Shown: piece after piece, positions 33,343 to 44,150 of the stretch
Layout: the number at the start of each line of letters is the position of its first letter
Position numbering within the stretch: the first letter of the stretch is position 1
From: JBBRCE01 sp038205115
GTDB lineage: Bacteria; Planctomycetota; Planctomycetia; Pirellulales; JBBRCE01
Direction of reading: 5' to 3'
NCBI GenBank assembly: GCA_038205115.1
Contig: JBBRCE010000011.1
Coordinates: 1 to 64,000 of the forward strand
Length of the DNA: 64,000 nucleotides
Translations under genes and position numbers: made by a program
The notes under the pieces: generated by a model
What the model was told of the DNA's origin: nothing
The model's database searches: none
Seen by the model: only the letters and a program-made list of their open reading frames with translations

Positions 33343-35094
33343 GAGTTCCACACCGCGATACAGCGGCAAGTAGCGGTAGTAGACTTCCAAAGTACAGATC
33401 GCCAGCGAGGTGAAATACAATCGTCCGCCGGACTGCGCGAGATGATCGACCCGTTTAGGCAGCCAACTGCCGGCAGCGTGACCGTGCGTTTCGCGGCTGT
33501 CCAGCAAGGTTTGACGCATGGCCACGTTCCATTTCTGCCAGGCGTCGCCGCCGACATGATGCGCAACCTGTGTGGCATAGTACAGCGCGTAAATATCGTA
33601 GTTGCTTGCGCGCGGCAGGTGCTTTTCGACCAGCAGGTCGAGGCCTTCGCGCAGACCGGGATGATCTGCGGGCCAGCCCAAATACTGGCGGGATAGCAAC
33701 CCTTCGGCAATCATGGCGGCGGTCGGTTTTCGGCCCGGCTCATAGCTATAAAATCCGCCCGCCTTGCCGGATTGCACGCGATTCAGAAACCGATTCGCGC
33801 GGTCGAAGCAGTTTTCAGGCACGCTCAAGCCGGCGACCTTGCCGCTGCGCAGGGCCATCAATTGCCAGCCGACAACGCTCATATCGCCAGCCTGGCCCGG
33901 CTCGTAGCGCCAGCCGCCGTCAACATGCTGCGCCTTGACGATGAAATCCACCGCGCGCTGCGCCGGCTGCCGCAGAAACTCATCGCCGGTCATGGAAAGC
34001 GCTTCGCAAAGCACCAGCGTGCTGAGTGCGTGCGCATACATGCGGCCCATGCCCTCGCCCCGCAGGTCGCCAGTTGGTCGCTGATTATCGACCAGCCAGT
34101 GCAAGCCGCGCCCCACGCTCTCGCGATAGTCGCCTTGTTTGTGCGTTTGGCCCGCGCCTAGCATGGGCAACAGCGCGAGCGCCGTGCCGGCTGTATCACT
34201 ATGCTGTCCCGCGCCGCTGCATTGCTGGTTGCACTCGGGCGAATCTTGAAAATGATCGAGCGTCCAGCGCCCATCCGGCGATTGATGTTGGCTCATCCAC
34301 CGCAAACCGGCGGCCACGGCCGCTTCGGTCTGAGCGTCGCCACCATCAGCTTGAACGAGCTTTTCTCGCGATTGGTCGTTGCGCGCTTCCAGCATACGCT
34401 CGGGCGCGGCAGGCAACGAGTTAGATGGCGGCGTGCCGATTGGCTCGATGGGCGACGTCGCGCTTTGGGCCGAGGCTAGCAACACGCTGGGCGAAATGCG
34501 GTCGGCCCGACTGCGCGCCATCAACAGCGAAATCAAGATCAGCAAATGCACGAGAATGCTGGTCAGCCAAGCCGGCAAATCGCGAAATCGCTGCTGGGCG
34601 CGGTCCAGCGCCAAACGAGCATTGGCATGCAGCGCGACGGGCGGAATGGCGCTAACACGCGGCGGCGTTGCAATTCGCGGAGAAATCGCCGGCACAGAAA
34701 TCGGCGCCGCGACCGGGCGAACCGCAGGCCGCGGCGCCTTTGCAGGCGCTTGCTTCGGACGCGCGGGCGGCGGTGCTGATTTGATTGTCGCCGAGTTGGG
34801 AGTTGGTCGCAAAGTAGGCGACGGCGACGGCGCTGGCAAGCGCGCTTCGAGCAATCTGGCGGCCGCGCGCTCCTGCGCTTCGGTCAGTTCGATACTGGTG
34901 CCGCAACGCCAACAGTCGGCCATGCCAAGCCACAACCGCACCGACATCGGCGCACGGCAATCGGGGCACGCGCAGGCCAGCACATCGCCATTCAGCCAGA
35001 TTCCGTCTGCGTCCGCCGGTGGCACGCCGGGCTTGATTGCCGCGCGTTTGGGCAGCGGCACAATTTGCAGATCGAAGTCGTCTGAAGCGCGCAT
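33334..35094 (-). CDS. zinc-ribbon, membrane-anchored protein with cyclase/prenyltransferase-like repeats
   Basis: A 586-residue protein. ATG 35094 is chosen; a TTG at 35160 would add 22 residues and neither has a clear ribosome-binding site. The N-terminus has a zinc-ribbon pattern of paired cysteines ('CPDC' and, 18 residues on, 'CWRC'). A Pro/Ala-rich linker leads to one membrane helix ('LPAWLTSILVHLLILISLLMA'). The exported C-terminal half has at least five alpha/alpha-barrel repeats of the squalene-cyclase/prenyltransferase type ('WMSQHQSPDGRWTLD', 'WLVDNQRPTGDL', 'FIVKAQHVDGGWRYE'). The catalytic Asp-x-Asp-Asp of cyclases is absent, so a binding or scaffold role is likelier. Function is unknown. 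Confidence 0.8.
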   Translation of the reverse strand: MRASDDFDLQIVPLPKRAAIKPGVPPADADGIWLNGDVLACACPDCRAPMSVRLWLGMADCWRCGTSIELTEAQERAAARLLEARLPAPSPSPTLRPTPNSATIKSAPPPARPKQAPAKAPRPAVRPVAAPISVPAISPRIATPPRVSAIPPVALHANARLALDRAQQRFRDLPAWLTSILVHLLILISLLMARSRADRISPSVLLASAQSATSPIEPIGTPPSNSLPAAPERMLEARNDQSREKLVQADGGDAQTEAAVAAGLRWMSQHQSPDGRWTLDHFQDSPECNQQCSGAGQHSDTAGTALALLPMLGAGQTHKQGDYRESVGRGLHWLVDNQRPTGDLRGEGMGRMYAHALSTLVLCEALSMTGDEFLRQPAQRAVDFIVKAQHVDGGWRYEPGQAGDMSVVGWQLMALRSGKVAGLSVPENCFDRANRFLNRVQSGKAGGFYSYEPGRKPTAAMIAEGLLSRQYLGWPADHPGLREGLDLLVEKHLPRASNYDIYALYYATQVAHHVGGDAWQKWNVAMRQTLLDSRETHGHAAGSWLPKRVDHLAQSGGRLYFTSLAICTLEVYYRYLPLYRGVELKK

Positions 35095-35227
35095 GGAGAA
35101 AACGCCGGCCGAGCGAAATGGCTGATGACTCAGTATACGCGGGCTGAATTGCCGCAGCAAATTCGGCCGTGGTGGGGCGTGGCGGTCGTGCGCGCGACGG
35201 CGTCATTTCGGCGGTCCCGTGCGCCAA

Positions 35228-36049
35228 TCAATCCATGCTCGCTACGCCGAGTAACTTACGCAGCGCGGTGATCGCGATTTCGCCAAATTGCAGCGGCGGA
35301 ATCTGCCAAATTCGCGGATTCATCAATTCGATCGAAACGCAACCCGCGTACTGGATTTCACGCAGCCGATGCAACAGCGCCGGCAGCGGAATATCGCCAT
35401 CGCCCGGCAAAATGCGATCGGCATCGGTGGCCAATTCGCGTGGTACGTCGGCCAAATCGCAAAGCTGCACGTGAAACAGATTGCCGACGTGCAGCAGCCC
35501 AAGATCTTCCGGCTTACTGGGTCCGGTGTCGTAGTGAAAAAGGTCCAGGCACAGTCCCAAGCTCGGATGCCCACACTCTTCGACCAAAGCTGCCGCGGTT
35601 TGCAGATTATTGCCGATGGCCGACGACGCCTGGAATTCCAAGGCGACGCGCAGGCCCGATTCGGCCGCCAGCTTGGCCGCTTCGACCAACGACGCCTGCA
35701 CGCGACCGAGCACCGTTTGATCCAATGGCGCAGGCACATCGCAGGCGACAATCAATGTGCCGATCTGCAACTGCCGGCAAAGTTCCAGCCGCTCGGCAAA
35801 ATGTCGCCAATGCTCGCGACGCGGCTCGGCTTGGCTGGCCAGCAGCCCACCTTGGTAGCTGGCCACCGGCAACTGCACCTCGTGCTCTTCGAGCAACCGG
35901 CGCACATCGTCCAGCGAATGCGATTGCAAGTACGTTTCCAGCTTGCCGAGCCAAACTTCGATCACGCGGCATGCGCCGGCCGCGTAATCGGCGATGTCGT
36001 CTTCGAATGGCGCAGCCAGCGTGCAAACCTGGCTCAGGCAGGGAATCAT
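35228..36049 (-). CDS. sugar-phosphate isomerase/epimerase-like TIM-barrel protein
   Basis: A 273-residue protein of the xylose-isomerase-like (AP endonuclease family 2) fold. Metal-ligand positions of this fold can be traced: the Glu in 'VALEFQ', Asp-x-x-His in 'LCLDLFHYD', the His in 'HVQLCD' and the terminal Glu in 'SIELMNP'. There is no signal peptide, so it acts in the cytoplasm. Members isomerise or epimerise keto-sugars or inositols; the substrate here is not evident. Its start is 9 bp after the stop of the glycyl-tRNA synthetase gene on the same strand, so they are co-transcribed, which gives no functional clue. Confidence 0.85.
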   Translation of the reverse strand: MIPCLSQVCTLAAPFEDDIADYAAGACRVIEVWLGKLETYLQSHSLDDVRRLLEEHEVQLPVASYQGGLLASQAEPRREHWRHFAERLELCRQLQIGTLIVACDVPAPLDQTVLGRVQASLVEAAKLAAESGLRVALEFQASSAIGNNLQTAAALVEECGHPSLGLCLDLFHYDTGPSKPEDLGLLHVGNLFHVQLCDLADVPRELATDADRILPGDGDIPLPALLHRLREIQYAGCVSIELMNPRIWQIPPLQFGEIAITALRKLLGVASMD

Positions 36050-36058
36050 CGGTGGCCT

Positions 36059-37783
36059 TTACAATCCCAGGTGCTTGGTGACTTCGGCCACGCAATCTTC
36101 CACCTTCACGCGCCACTGCTTGAGCGAATCGCGATCGCGGAAGGTTACGGTTTGATCGGTAAGCGTCTGGCCATCCACGGTGATGCAGAGCGGCGTGCCG
36201 ACTTCATCTTGGCGGCGGTAACGGCGGCCGATCGCGCCTTTTTCGTCGTAAAACACGTTGTAGCGTTTTTTCAGCGCGCGATAAATTTGCTGGGCAACTT
36301 CCGGCATGCCATCTTTCTTGACCAGCGGTAGAATCGCCACTTTGATCGGAGCAATGCGTGGATGCAGCTTCAGCACCACGCGACTTTGCGGCTTGCCATT
36401 TTCGTCCGGCGCGGTGTCTTCGCAGTAGGCTTCGCACAGAAAAGCGAGCGTGGCGCGATCGGCGCCGGCCGAAGGCTCGATCACGTGCGGAACGAAACGC
36501 TGTTTGGTGATGTCGTCAAAATACGACAAATCTTTGCCGCTGCCGCGATGCCGCGGCTTACCTTCGGCTTCCAATTCAACGATCAACTGATCGCCTTGGC
36601 GGACCAGCTTGCCTTCCATATGGCTGCGCAAGTCGAAATCGCCGCGATGCGCCACGCCTTCGAGTTCGCCAAATTCGCCTGCCGGTAAGAACGGAAATGC
36701 GTATTCGATATCGGCCGTGCCCACCGAGTAATGGCTAAGTTCGTCTTGGTGATGCTCGCGGAGTTGCAGTCGCTCACTGCCCAGTCCCATTTCCGTATAC
36801 CAGCGGAAGCGTCGGTCGCGCCAATAGCGATACCACTGTTGCGATTGGCTGGGGTGGCAGAAGAACTCGATTTCCATCTGCTCGAACTCGCGCGAGCGGA
36901 ACGTGAAGTTGCGTGGCGTAATTTCGTTGCGAAAACTTTTGCCAATTTGCGCGATGCCAAACGGCACTTTGACGCGGGTACTATCGAGCACATTTTTGAA
37001 GTTGACGAAGATGCCCTGGGCCGTTTCGGGACGCAAGTAAGCGCGGCCTTCTTCACCGGCGAGTGCACCAACGCTGGTCGGAAACATCAGATTGAATTCG
37101 CGAGGATCGGTGAGCGTGCCGGGCGCGGTCGCTTCGGGGGCGATGACCAAGCTTAGGTCGTCCGCTTTGCTCAAACGCAAGACGGAAGTCGATTCCCAGT
37201 TGAAGAGCTCGTCCGCATTTTTCGATCGCACGTCGAACAACTTACAGGCCCGTTCGACCGTCGCGACCAGCGCCACGGCGCTGTCGTCGGCTTCGGCGGC
37301 GATGAAGAACCTCCACGGGCGCGATTTCGGGTCGGCATCCGGGTTTGGATTGGCAACGAATGGCAAGATTCGATTCACCACTCGAGCTTGGTCGTGACTC
37401 GGCGTTTCAATCGATTTAAAATGCTCGAAGTTCAGCCAACGACCTTGCATTTGATCGAAGCGATACCGCTTTTTCGATTCGCGGCAATCGACCATCCAGT
37501 CGCAAAATAAATCGTAGTGCCCGCTGACCTTCCAGACTTGTGGATGCATGATGATCGTGCAGTCCAAACCGGTCATCTCGTAGGCTTCCGGCGCGCCGGC
37601 AGGCGTGGCCAGATCGTCGTGGCCGGTAACCATGTCGCGCCACCAGGCTTCTTTGATGTTCCGCTTGAGTTCCACGCCCAGCGGACCGTAATCCCAAAAG
37701 CCGTTCAGACCGCCGTAAATTTCGCTCGACTGAAACAAAAACCCGCGGCGTTTACAGAGCGAAACCAGTTTTTCCATTTCCAT
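36059..37783 (-). CDS. glyQS: glycine--tRNA ligase, homodimeric type
   Basis: A 574-residue class II synthetase that charges tRNA-Gly in the cytoplasm. The frame extends upstream to 38005, but homology begins at 'MEMEKLVSLCKRRGFLFQSSEIYGG', so ATG 37783 is used. Motif 2 is 'FRNEITPRNFTFRSREFEQME', read in two parts, with the class II Arg. Motif 3 is 'PSAGADRATLAFL'. The C-terminal anticodon-binding domain starts at 'HPRIAPIKVAILPLV' and contains 'DEKGAIGRRYRRQDEVGTP'. The single-chain form matches the archaeal/eukaryotic-like alpha2 type, not the GlyQ/GlyS tetramer. A downstream isomerase gene follows after 9 bp. Confidence 0.97.
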   Translation of the reverse strand: MEMEKLVSLCKRRGFLFQSSEIYGGLNGFWDYGPLGVELKRNIKEAWWRDMVTGHDDLATPAGAPEAYEMTGLDCTIIMHPQVWKVSGHYDLFCDWMVDCRESKKRYRFDQMQGRWLNFEHFKSIETPSHDQARVVNRILPFVANPNPDADPKSRPWRFFIAAEADDSAVALVATVERACKLFDVRSKNADELFNWESTSVLRLSKADDLSLVIAPEATAPGTLTDPREFNLMFPTSVGALAGEEGRAYLRPETAQGIFVNFKNVLDSTRVKVPFGIAQIGKSFRNEITPRNFTFRSREFEQMEIEFFCHPSQSQQWYRYWRDRRFRWYTEMGLGSERLQLREHHQDELSHYSVGTADIEYAFPFLPAGEFGELEGVAHRGDFDLRSHMEGKLVRQGDQLIVELEAEGKPRHRGSGKDLSYFDDITKQRFVPHVIEPSAGADRATLAFLCEAYCEDTAPDENGKPQSRVVLKLHPRIAPIKVAILPLVKKDGMPEVAQQIYRALKKRYNVFYDEKGAIGRRYRRQDEVGTPLCITVDGQTLTDQTVTFRDRDSLKQWRVKVEDCVAEVTKHLGL

Positions 37784-37907
37784 GGTCGTTAAGAATGGTC
37801 CAGAGCGGTGTGAAGTTGAAAATTGCCTGTCGGCTGCGCGGAAAAATTTGCAGCGGCCAGCGCACGGCGTTAAGTTCCGTAGTCTAACGCCCCGGCCAAG
37901 CGTTGGT

Positions 37908-38666
37908 CTATGGCCGCGTAATCCGCCAACTCGTAAGATCCAAATGCGGCACGAAATCGAAGCGATCCCACTGCGCCACATCGGCCACGTCCGACGCCAG
38001 GCCAATTCGCTGCAAGTTCCGGCCGCCTCGCGTTTGCAACAACTGTTGCTGCAACTCGTGATTGGTCGGTCGTCGATTCGCAGCGAAACTGGCCTGCCAG
38101 GCGTCGCGCGCCAAACGGGCCTGATCGTTTATGGCGATGGCCGTTTGCCCATCAACGCGGGTGAGTTCCGCAATCACCGCGCCGGCAAACAGCACATCTT
38201 CTCGCGTAATGCTGCCGCCGGTCCCAGCGCAGAGCAAATGAGCCGTCTGGCTGTTGGAAAGTTCGCGCACAACGGCCGAAAATGTAACGAAGGAGCCAAC
38301 CAGCACGCGCTCTGCTAGCCGGCACTGTGCCATCGTCCGCGTGCCGTTGGTGGTTGTGAAAATCACGGTCTTGCCCGCAACCGTGCTGGCGTCGTACTCT
38401 CGCGGTGAATTGCCACAATGAAAACCGGCAATTGGCAGCCCTTGCCGTTCGCCGCCCAGAATGATCGGCTGCGGCTCGAGCGACGCGGCCAATTTGCGCG
38501 CTTCATCGATTTCCAAACACGGCAACACACATGTCGCCCCACCGGCCAGCGCAAAGGCAATTGTGGTCGATGCCCGCAAAATGTCGATGACCACGACATC
38601 GCCGCCTGCCAGTTGATCGGGATTGACGAGCGACGGCAAAAAGTGGGCGAAGATTTCGTCAGGCAT
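37908..38666 (-). CDS. comB: 2-phosphosulfolactate phosphatase family protein (ComB-like)
   Basis: A 252-residue protein with the ComB signature blocks 'VVVIDILRASTTIAFAL', 'GGERQGLPIAGFHCGNSPREY', 'VIFTTTNGTRTMAQC' and 'LLCAGTGGSITREDVLFAG'. ComB removes phosphate from 2-phosphosulfolactate in coenzyme M synthesis in methanogens. Planctomycetes and many other bacteria carry the family without making coenzyme M, so the bacterial substrate may be sulfolactate-related or different. It is on the same strand as, and 124 bp upstream of, the glycyl-tRNA synthetase. No other sulfolactate gene is nearby. Confidence 0.85.
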   Translation of the reverse strand: MPDEIFAHFLPSLVNPDQLAGGDVVVIDILRASTTIAFALAGGATCVLPCLEIDEARKLAASLEPQPIILGGERQGLPIAGFHCGNSPREYDASTVAGKTVIFTTTNGTRTMAQCRLAERVLVGSFVTFSAVVRELSNSQTAHLLCAGTGGSITREDVLFAGAVIAELTRVDGQTAIAINDQARLARDAWQASFAANRRPTNHELQQQLLQTRGGRNLQRIGLASDVADVAQWDRFDFVPHLDLTSWRITRP

Positions 38667-38707
38667 CTGCGAAGAATCCCAGCGAGACGTGCCGAGCGGT
38701 TCAGCTC

Positions 38708-39301
38708 TTAATCGTTGGGACGTAGCGCGGCTTCGGCCGTGATCACCATTTGTGCCACGTCGATCAGTTTGCGGTTGGTATCGCGGGCGAGCTTTTGCAA
38801 TCGGCGAAAGGCATCGTGTTCGTCGAGTTTGGCCTGCCGCATCATAATGCCCTTGGCGCGCTCAATGACTTTACGGTCGGCCAAGGCTTGCCGCAAATCG
38901 GCCGCTTCATCACGTAGAGTGTGAAACTGTTGAAACCGCGCGACCGCCAAGGCGATGGCTGGCTCCAAATCCGCACGCTTGATCGGTTTGACCAGATAGG
39001 CCTGAATGTGATTAGCTTCGGCTTCGGCGATCAATTCCGGGTCGTGATATCCCGAGACAAAGATGATTGGCACCGGCGACTCGCTCGCCAATTGCCGAGC
39101 GACTTCCAGCCCGTCAATGTCAGGCATCTTAATATCGGTGATGATTAAATCTGGGCGACGCAAATGGCACTGATCGACCAATTCTCGGCCGGTCGATGCG
39201 GTGACGACAACTTCGTGCCCCAGGATATCCAACGCCTGCGAGTAAAACTCGCGCATGTCCGCGTCGTCATCGGCGATAGCAATTTTCAAACAGCGATTCA
39301 T
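38708..39301 (-). CDS. response regulator with ANTAR RNA-binding domain
   Basis: A 197-residue two-domain regulator. The receiver domain (residues 5-120) has acidic residues Asp11-Asp13, the phosphoacceptor Asp56 ('ITDIKMPD') and the Lys in 'AYLVKPI'. The C-terminal ANTAR domain has a coiled segment ('LRDEAADLRQALADRK') followed by 'VIERAKGIMMRQAKLDEHDAF' read in two parts, with the conserved Ala/Gly-Met-Met pattern that contacts twin RNA hairpins. ANTAR proteins prevent premature transcription termination. Start ATG 39301 or 39307. A histidine-kinase-like gene ends 15 bp upstream, so the two form an operon. Its RNA targets are not evident in this window. Confidence 0.9.
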   Translation of the reverse strand: MNRCLKIAIADDDADMREFYSQALDILGHEVVVTASTGRELVDQCHLRRPDLIITDIKMPDIDGLEVARQLASESPVPIIFVSGYHDPELIAEAEANHIQAYLVKPIKRADLEPAIALAVARFQQFHTLRDEAADLRQALADRKVIERAKGIMMRQAKLDEHDAFRRLQKLARDTNRKLIDVAQMVITAEAALRPND

Positions 39302-39315
39302 GGCCATAAAGTTCG

Positions 39316-40062
39316 TCACATGCGGGGTAACGTAAAGGTGATCTTCGCTCCATGCTGCGATGCACCGTCGACAGACATCTGACATCCGTGAAGTTCGACC
39401 ACACGCTTTGCAAATGCTGCGCCTAAGTTGTCTGCGCGACCCGCAAACGGCTCAAAGTATTTTTGGGCCTCGATTTCTCCAAATCTTGGCCGATTATCGC
39501 TGATCTCGACGCTCACATTGCCAACCGATTCCGCGCCCGACGGAATCTGACGTGCCACAATGGTCGACGCGCCAGCATCCATCGCATCCAACAGCAGCCG
39601 CATTAGACCGCGTTGCATCAGTTTCGGATCGATGCGCAGCGTCTGCCGCGATTCGATTGCACTTATTTGGATATCGACATCGTTGCCAGGCCGCGCGTCG
39701 CGCGCCAGGCGGACAGCGGACTGCATCAGCTCGCTCATTTGGCAAGCTTCGAGCTGCAGTTGCGGCGTTGCGCAGTATTCGTTGAGTTCGTTGAATATGG
39801 CCAGCAGTCGATCCTGCGACGTCTGCACTCGATCCAGCATTTCGATCAAATCCGGCCGATCGGCCAGTTTGAAGCCTAGTATCTGTAGGCAGGCATGTCC
39901 GCTTTGCATGGCGTTGCGAGCAGAATGGCCCATCGCCCGCGCCATTTGCGCCATCGCCCGAAATCGCTCGGCCTCAATCTCGGCCGCCGAATAAACGCTG
40001 CCGCTGCGGACAGCATCGGAAGACGCGTCCGCTGGCAGACTGGCTTGGGTCGCGGACTCCAT
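39316..40062 (-). CDS. histidine-kinase-like protein with degenerate ATP site
   Basis: A 248-residue soluble protein without membrane helices or a sensor domain. A phosphoacceptor-like His46 lies in 'GHSARNAMQ', matching the H-box shape with the following Glu replaced by Ser. The C-terminal half aligns with a HATPase domain, but both N-box Asn positions are replaced ('LMRLLLDAMDAG') and the G1 box Asp-x-Gly-x-Gly reads 'ISDNRPRFGE'. The final strand 'GAKITFTLPRM' is normal. ATP binding is therefore doubtful, and the protein could act as a phosphotransfer intermediate like Spo0B. It is directly upstream of the ANTAR regulator. Start ATG 40062 is inferred from domain content. Confidence 0.75.
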   Translation of the reverse strand: MESATQASLPADASSDAVRSGSVYSAAEIEAERFRAMAQMARAMGHSARNAMQSGHACLQILGFKLADRPDLIEMLDRVQTSQDRLLAIFNELNEYCATPQLQLEACQMSELMQSAVRLARDARPGNDVDIQISAIESRQTLRIDPKLMQRGLMRLLLDAMDAGASTIVARQIPSGAESVGNVSVEISDNRPRFGEIEAQKYFEPFAGRADNLGAAFAKRVVELHGCQMSVDGASQHGAKITFTLPRM

Positions 40063-40200
40063 TGCGAGATATTGCTGGGCTAGAACGTGCAAGCAGTAAG
40101 TCGCGCGTACACTCGGACGCTCGCTCCCCTTCTGCTCGCACTTCAACTATACTCTTGCCCTGCTCGATTGAAAAGTAGAAACCAGCGAGGGGCCGCCGGC

Positions 40201-41571
40201 ATGGAAGAACCGATCATCAGTGTTTCGGGACTGCGAGGAATCGTCGGAAAATCATTGACGGCCGAAATTGCTCAACGGTATGCTTCCGCGCTGATCCAGA
40301 CGTTGCCGCCTGGGCCAATTGTGATTTCGCGAGATGGCCGCGGCAGCGGGCCGATGTTGGCCGCCGCGCTGCGAGCGTGCTTAACCCACGCCGGCCGCAA
40401 TGTGCTGGATGCCGACGTGGCAGCCACGCCAACCACGGGCGTCTTGGTCCGCCAGCGCCAGGCTGCGGGTGGCGTGCAGATTTCGGCGAGCCATAATCCG
40501 GCCGAGTATAACGGTCTCAAACTGTTTTCCGCCGCGGGACGAGTCATTCCGGCCGCAAACGGCGAACAGGTGATGGCCGCTTATCGGCAATTGACAGCAT
40601 CGCCGTTCGATACTTCGCCTGTCGAAAAGACCCAGTTGGTTACGCCGATTGCCGATACCACGACGGCGCACTGGGAATTGATTCGTGCGTGCGTTGACGT
40701 GGCCGCGATTCGTCGCCGTAAATTTCGGGTGTTGCTGGATGCCAATCACGGTGCCGGCTCGATTCTCGGCAAGCGACTGCTGCAAGAACTGGATTGCCGG
40801 GTCACCGTGGTTGGCGAACCGCCGGACGGAAAGTTCGTCCACTTGCCTGAGCCCACCGCGGAAAATCTGCAGGGCGTACTGCGACAAGTCACCGAGCTAC
40901 GGGCCGATGTTGGCTTTTGCCAAGACCCCGACGCGGATCGTTTGGCGGTCATCGACGCCAGTGGCCGCTACCTAGGCGAAGAATATACGCTGGCCATGTG
41001 CGTCGACCATGTGCTCCGCCAGCATCCGGGTCCGGTGGTCACCAATTGCTCGACGAGCCGCATGTCCGAGGATCTGGCCGCGAGATATCACGTGCCGTTC
41101 TTCCGTTCGGCCGTTGGCGAAGCGAACGTCGTCGACTGCATGCTGGCCAACAACGCCGTGATTGGCGGCGAAGGCAACGGCGGCGCGATCGACCCGCGCG
41201 TCGTGCTGGTTCGCGACAGTTTCATCGGCATGGCGCTACTGCTCGACGCAATGGCGGCGCGTTCCGCCAGCATTGCGCAATTGGCCGACGAACTACCACG
41301 TTACGAAATCGTAAAAACCAAATTCACGCTGGCCAGCGATCGACTGCCGGCGGCATTGAACGCCTTAAGGCTGCACTTTTCCGACGCCCGTTTCAGCACG
41401 CTCGACGGTCTGCGGCTAGATTGGCCCGGCCGATGGCTGCTAGTCCGCGCCAGTAACACCGAACCCATCGTCCGCGCCATTGCCGAGGCCGCCAGCCACT
41501 CCGAGGCGGACCGCCTGTGCCGCGAAACCGGCGAAGTGATTCGCAAACTGGGCCAATTGGCCGGCAGCTAA
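40201..41571 (+). CDS. glmM: phosphoglucosamine mutase / phosphohexomutase
   Basis: A 456-residue alpha-D-phosphohexomutase. The ATG at 40201 has GAGGGG upstream; the longer frame to 40087 has no homology. The active-site serine loop is Ser97 in 'SASHNP', the metal loop is 'DPDADRLA', the sugar-binding loop is 'GGEGNGG' and the phosphate-binding loop is 'RASNTEP'. These four elements define the superfamily. The overall resemblance is to GlmM, which makes glucosamine-1-phosphate for the cell envelope, though phosphomannomutase/phosphoglucomutase specificity cannot be excluded. It is divergent from the kinase-like gene and 150 bp before the DUF1080 gene. Confidence 0.85.
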   Translation: MEEPIISVSGLRGIVGKSLTAEIAQRYASALIQTLPPGPIVISRDGRGSGPMLAAALRACLTHAGRNVLDADVAATPTTGVLVRQRQAAGGVQISASHNPAEYNGLKLFSAAGRVIPAANGEQVMAAYRQLTASPFDTSPVEKTQLVTPIADTTTAHWELIRACVDVAAIRRRKFRVLLDANHGAGSILGKRLLQELDCRVTVVGEPPDGKFVHLPEPTAENLQGVLRQVTELRADVGFCQDPDADRLAVIDASGRYLGEEYTLAMCVDHVLRQHPGPVVTNCSTSRMSEDLAARYHVPFFRSAVGEANVVDCMLANNAVIGGEGNGGAIDPRVVLVRDSFIGMALLLDAMAARSASIAQLADELPRYEIVKTKFTLASDRLPAALNALRLHFSDARFSTLDGLRLDWPGRWLLVRASNTEPIVRAIAEAASHSEADRLCRETGEVIRKLGQLAGS

Positions 41572-41720
41572 TCATCGGGTGCGATGCGCCCGCGAAAATT
41601 TCGCGCGGCGATGTACTGTCGTTCGGACCTGCGGCAGTTACAATACGAGTTGCGGACGTCCACGGTGACGGTCCGCTGCTGGACGTCCCACCCCTTTGAC
41701 CTCGCTTCGGAGTTTCCCAC

Positions 41721-42368
41721 ATGCGTTTGCGCTGGACTGTACGCTTTGCTGCCCTTTGTTCTGTGATGTTGTTAGTCAGTTCGTCGTTGCTGCGGGCAGC
41801 CGACGACGGCGAATTCAAACCGATGTTCAACGGCAAAGATTTGAGCGGCTGGACCGGCGACAAAGACCTCTGGAGCTTTGCTGACGGCGTGGTCACCGGA
41901 TCGACCGAGAGCAAAAAGCTCACGCACAATTCATTTCTGGCGACCGAAAAGCCCTACAAGAACTTCATCATCAAGGCGCAGTTCAAACTCCGTAATCACA
42001 ACTCCGGCATTCAGATTCGCAGCAAGCAATTTCCGGACTACGTGGTCAAAGGCTATCAGTCCGATATGGACGAAGCCAACACCTACACCGGCGCCTTGTA
42101 CGAAGAAGGCGGACGCGGCATTTTGGCCAAGCCGGCCGCGGGTTCCAAAGACAAGGTCAAAAAAGGCGAATGGAATGATTACCTGATAACCGTGGATGGC
42201 CCGCACATCAAACAGGAAGTCAACGGCTTCACAACCGTCGATTACACCGAAAAAGACGAAGTCAAAGGCGCCAAAGAAGGTATCATCGCCCTGCAGTTGC
42301 ACGCCGGAGCGCCGATGAAAGTCGAGTACAAAGACGTAATGATCAAAGTCCTGCCCGACAGCAAATAG
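41721..42368 (+). CDS. exported DUF1080 (3-keto-disaccharide hydrolase-like) protein
   Basis: A 215-residue protein. ATG 41721 has GGAG eight bases upstream and starts a signal peptide ('FAALCSVMLLVSSSLLRAAD'). The mature part is one DUF1080 jelly-roll: 'FNGKDLSGWTG', 'FIIKAQFKLRNHNSGIQIRS', 'GYQSDMDEANTYTGALYEE' (read in parts), 'GEWNDYLITVDG' and 'GIIALQLHAGAPMKVEYKDV'. The fold resembles concanavalin-like glucanases, and some members cleave 3-keto-glycosides. Such genes are abundant in planctomycetes. A strong hairpin after the stop ends the transcript. Confidence 0.9.
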   Translation: MRLRWTVRFAALCSVMLLVSSSLLRAADDGEFKPMFNGKDLSGWTGDKDLWSFADGVVTGSTESKKLTHNSFLATEKPYKNFIIKAQFKLRNHNSGIQIRSKQFPDYVVKGYQSDMDEANTYTGALYEEGGRGILAKPAAGSKDKVKKGEWNDYLITVDGPHIKQEVNGFTTVDYTEKDEVKGAKEGIIALQLHAGAPMKVEYKDVMIKVLPDSK

Positions 42369-42397
42369 TTTGCTGGCGACGGCAACGGAATGGCACA

Positions 42398-42431
42398 AAC
42401 CCTGGCGAATCGACAACGGTTCGCCAGGGTT
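42398..42431. terminator. hairpin between convergent genes
   Basis: A perfect 12-bp inverted repeat (AACCCTGGCGAA at 42398-42409, TTCGCCAGGGTT at 42420-42431) with a 10-base loop, between the DUF1080 stop and the hybrid kinase stop. T-runs are short on both sides, but the position supports a bidirectional terminator. Confidence 0.75.
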
Positions 42432-42437
42432 CGTCGT

Positions 42438-44149
<1,712 letters not shown>

Positions 44150-44150
<1 letters not shown>

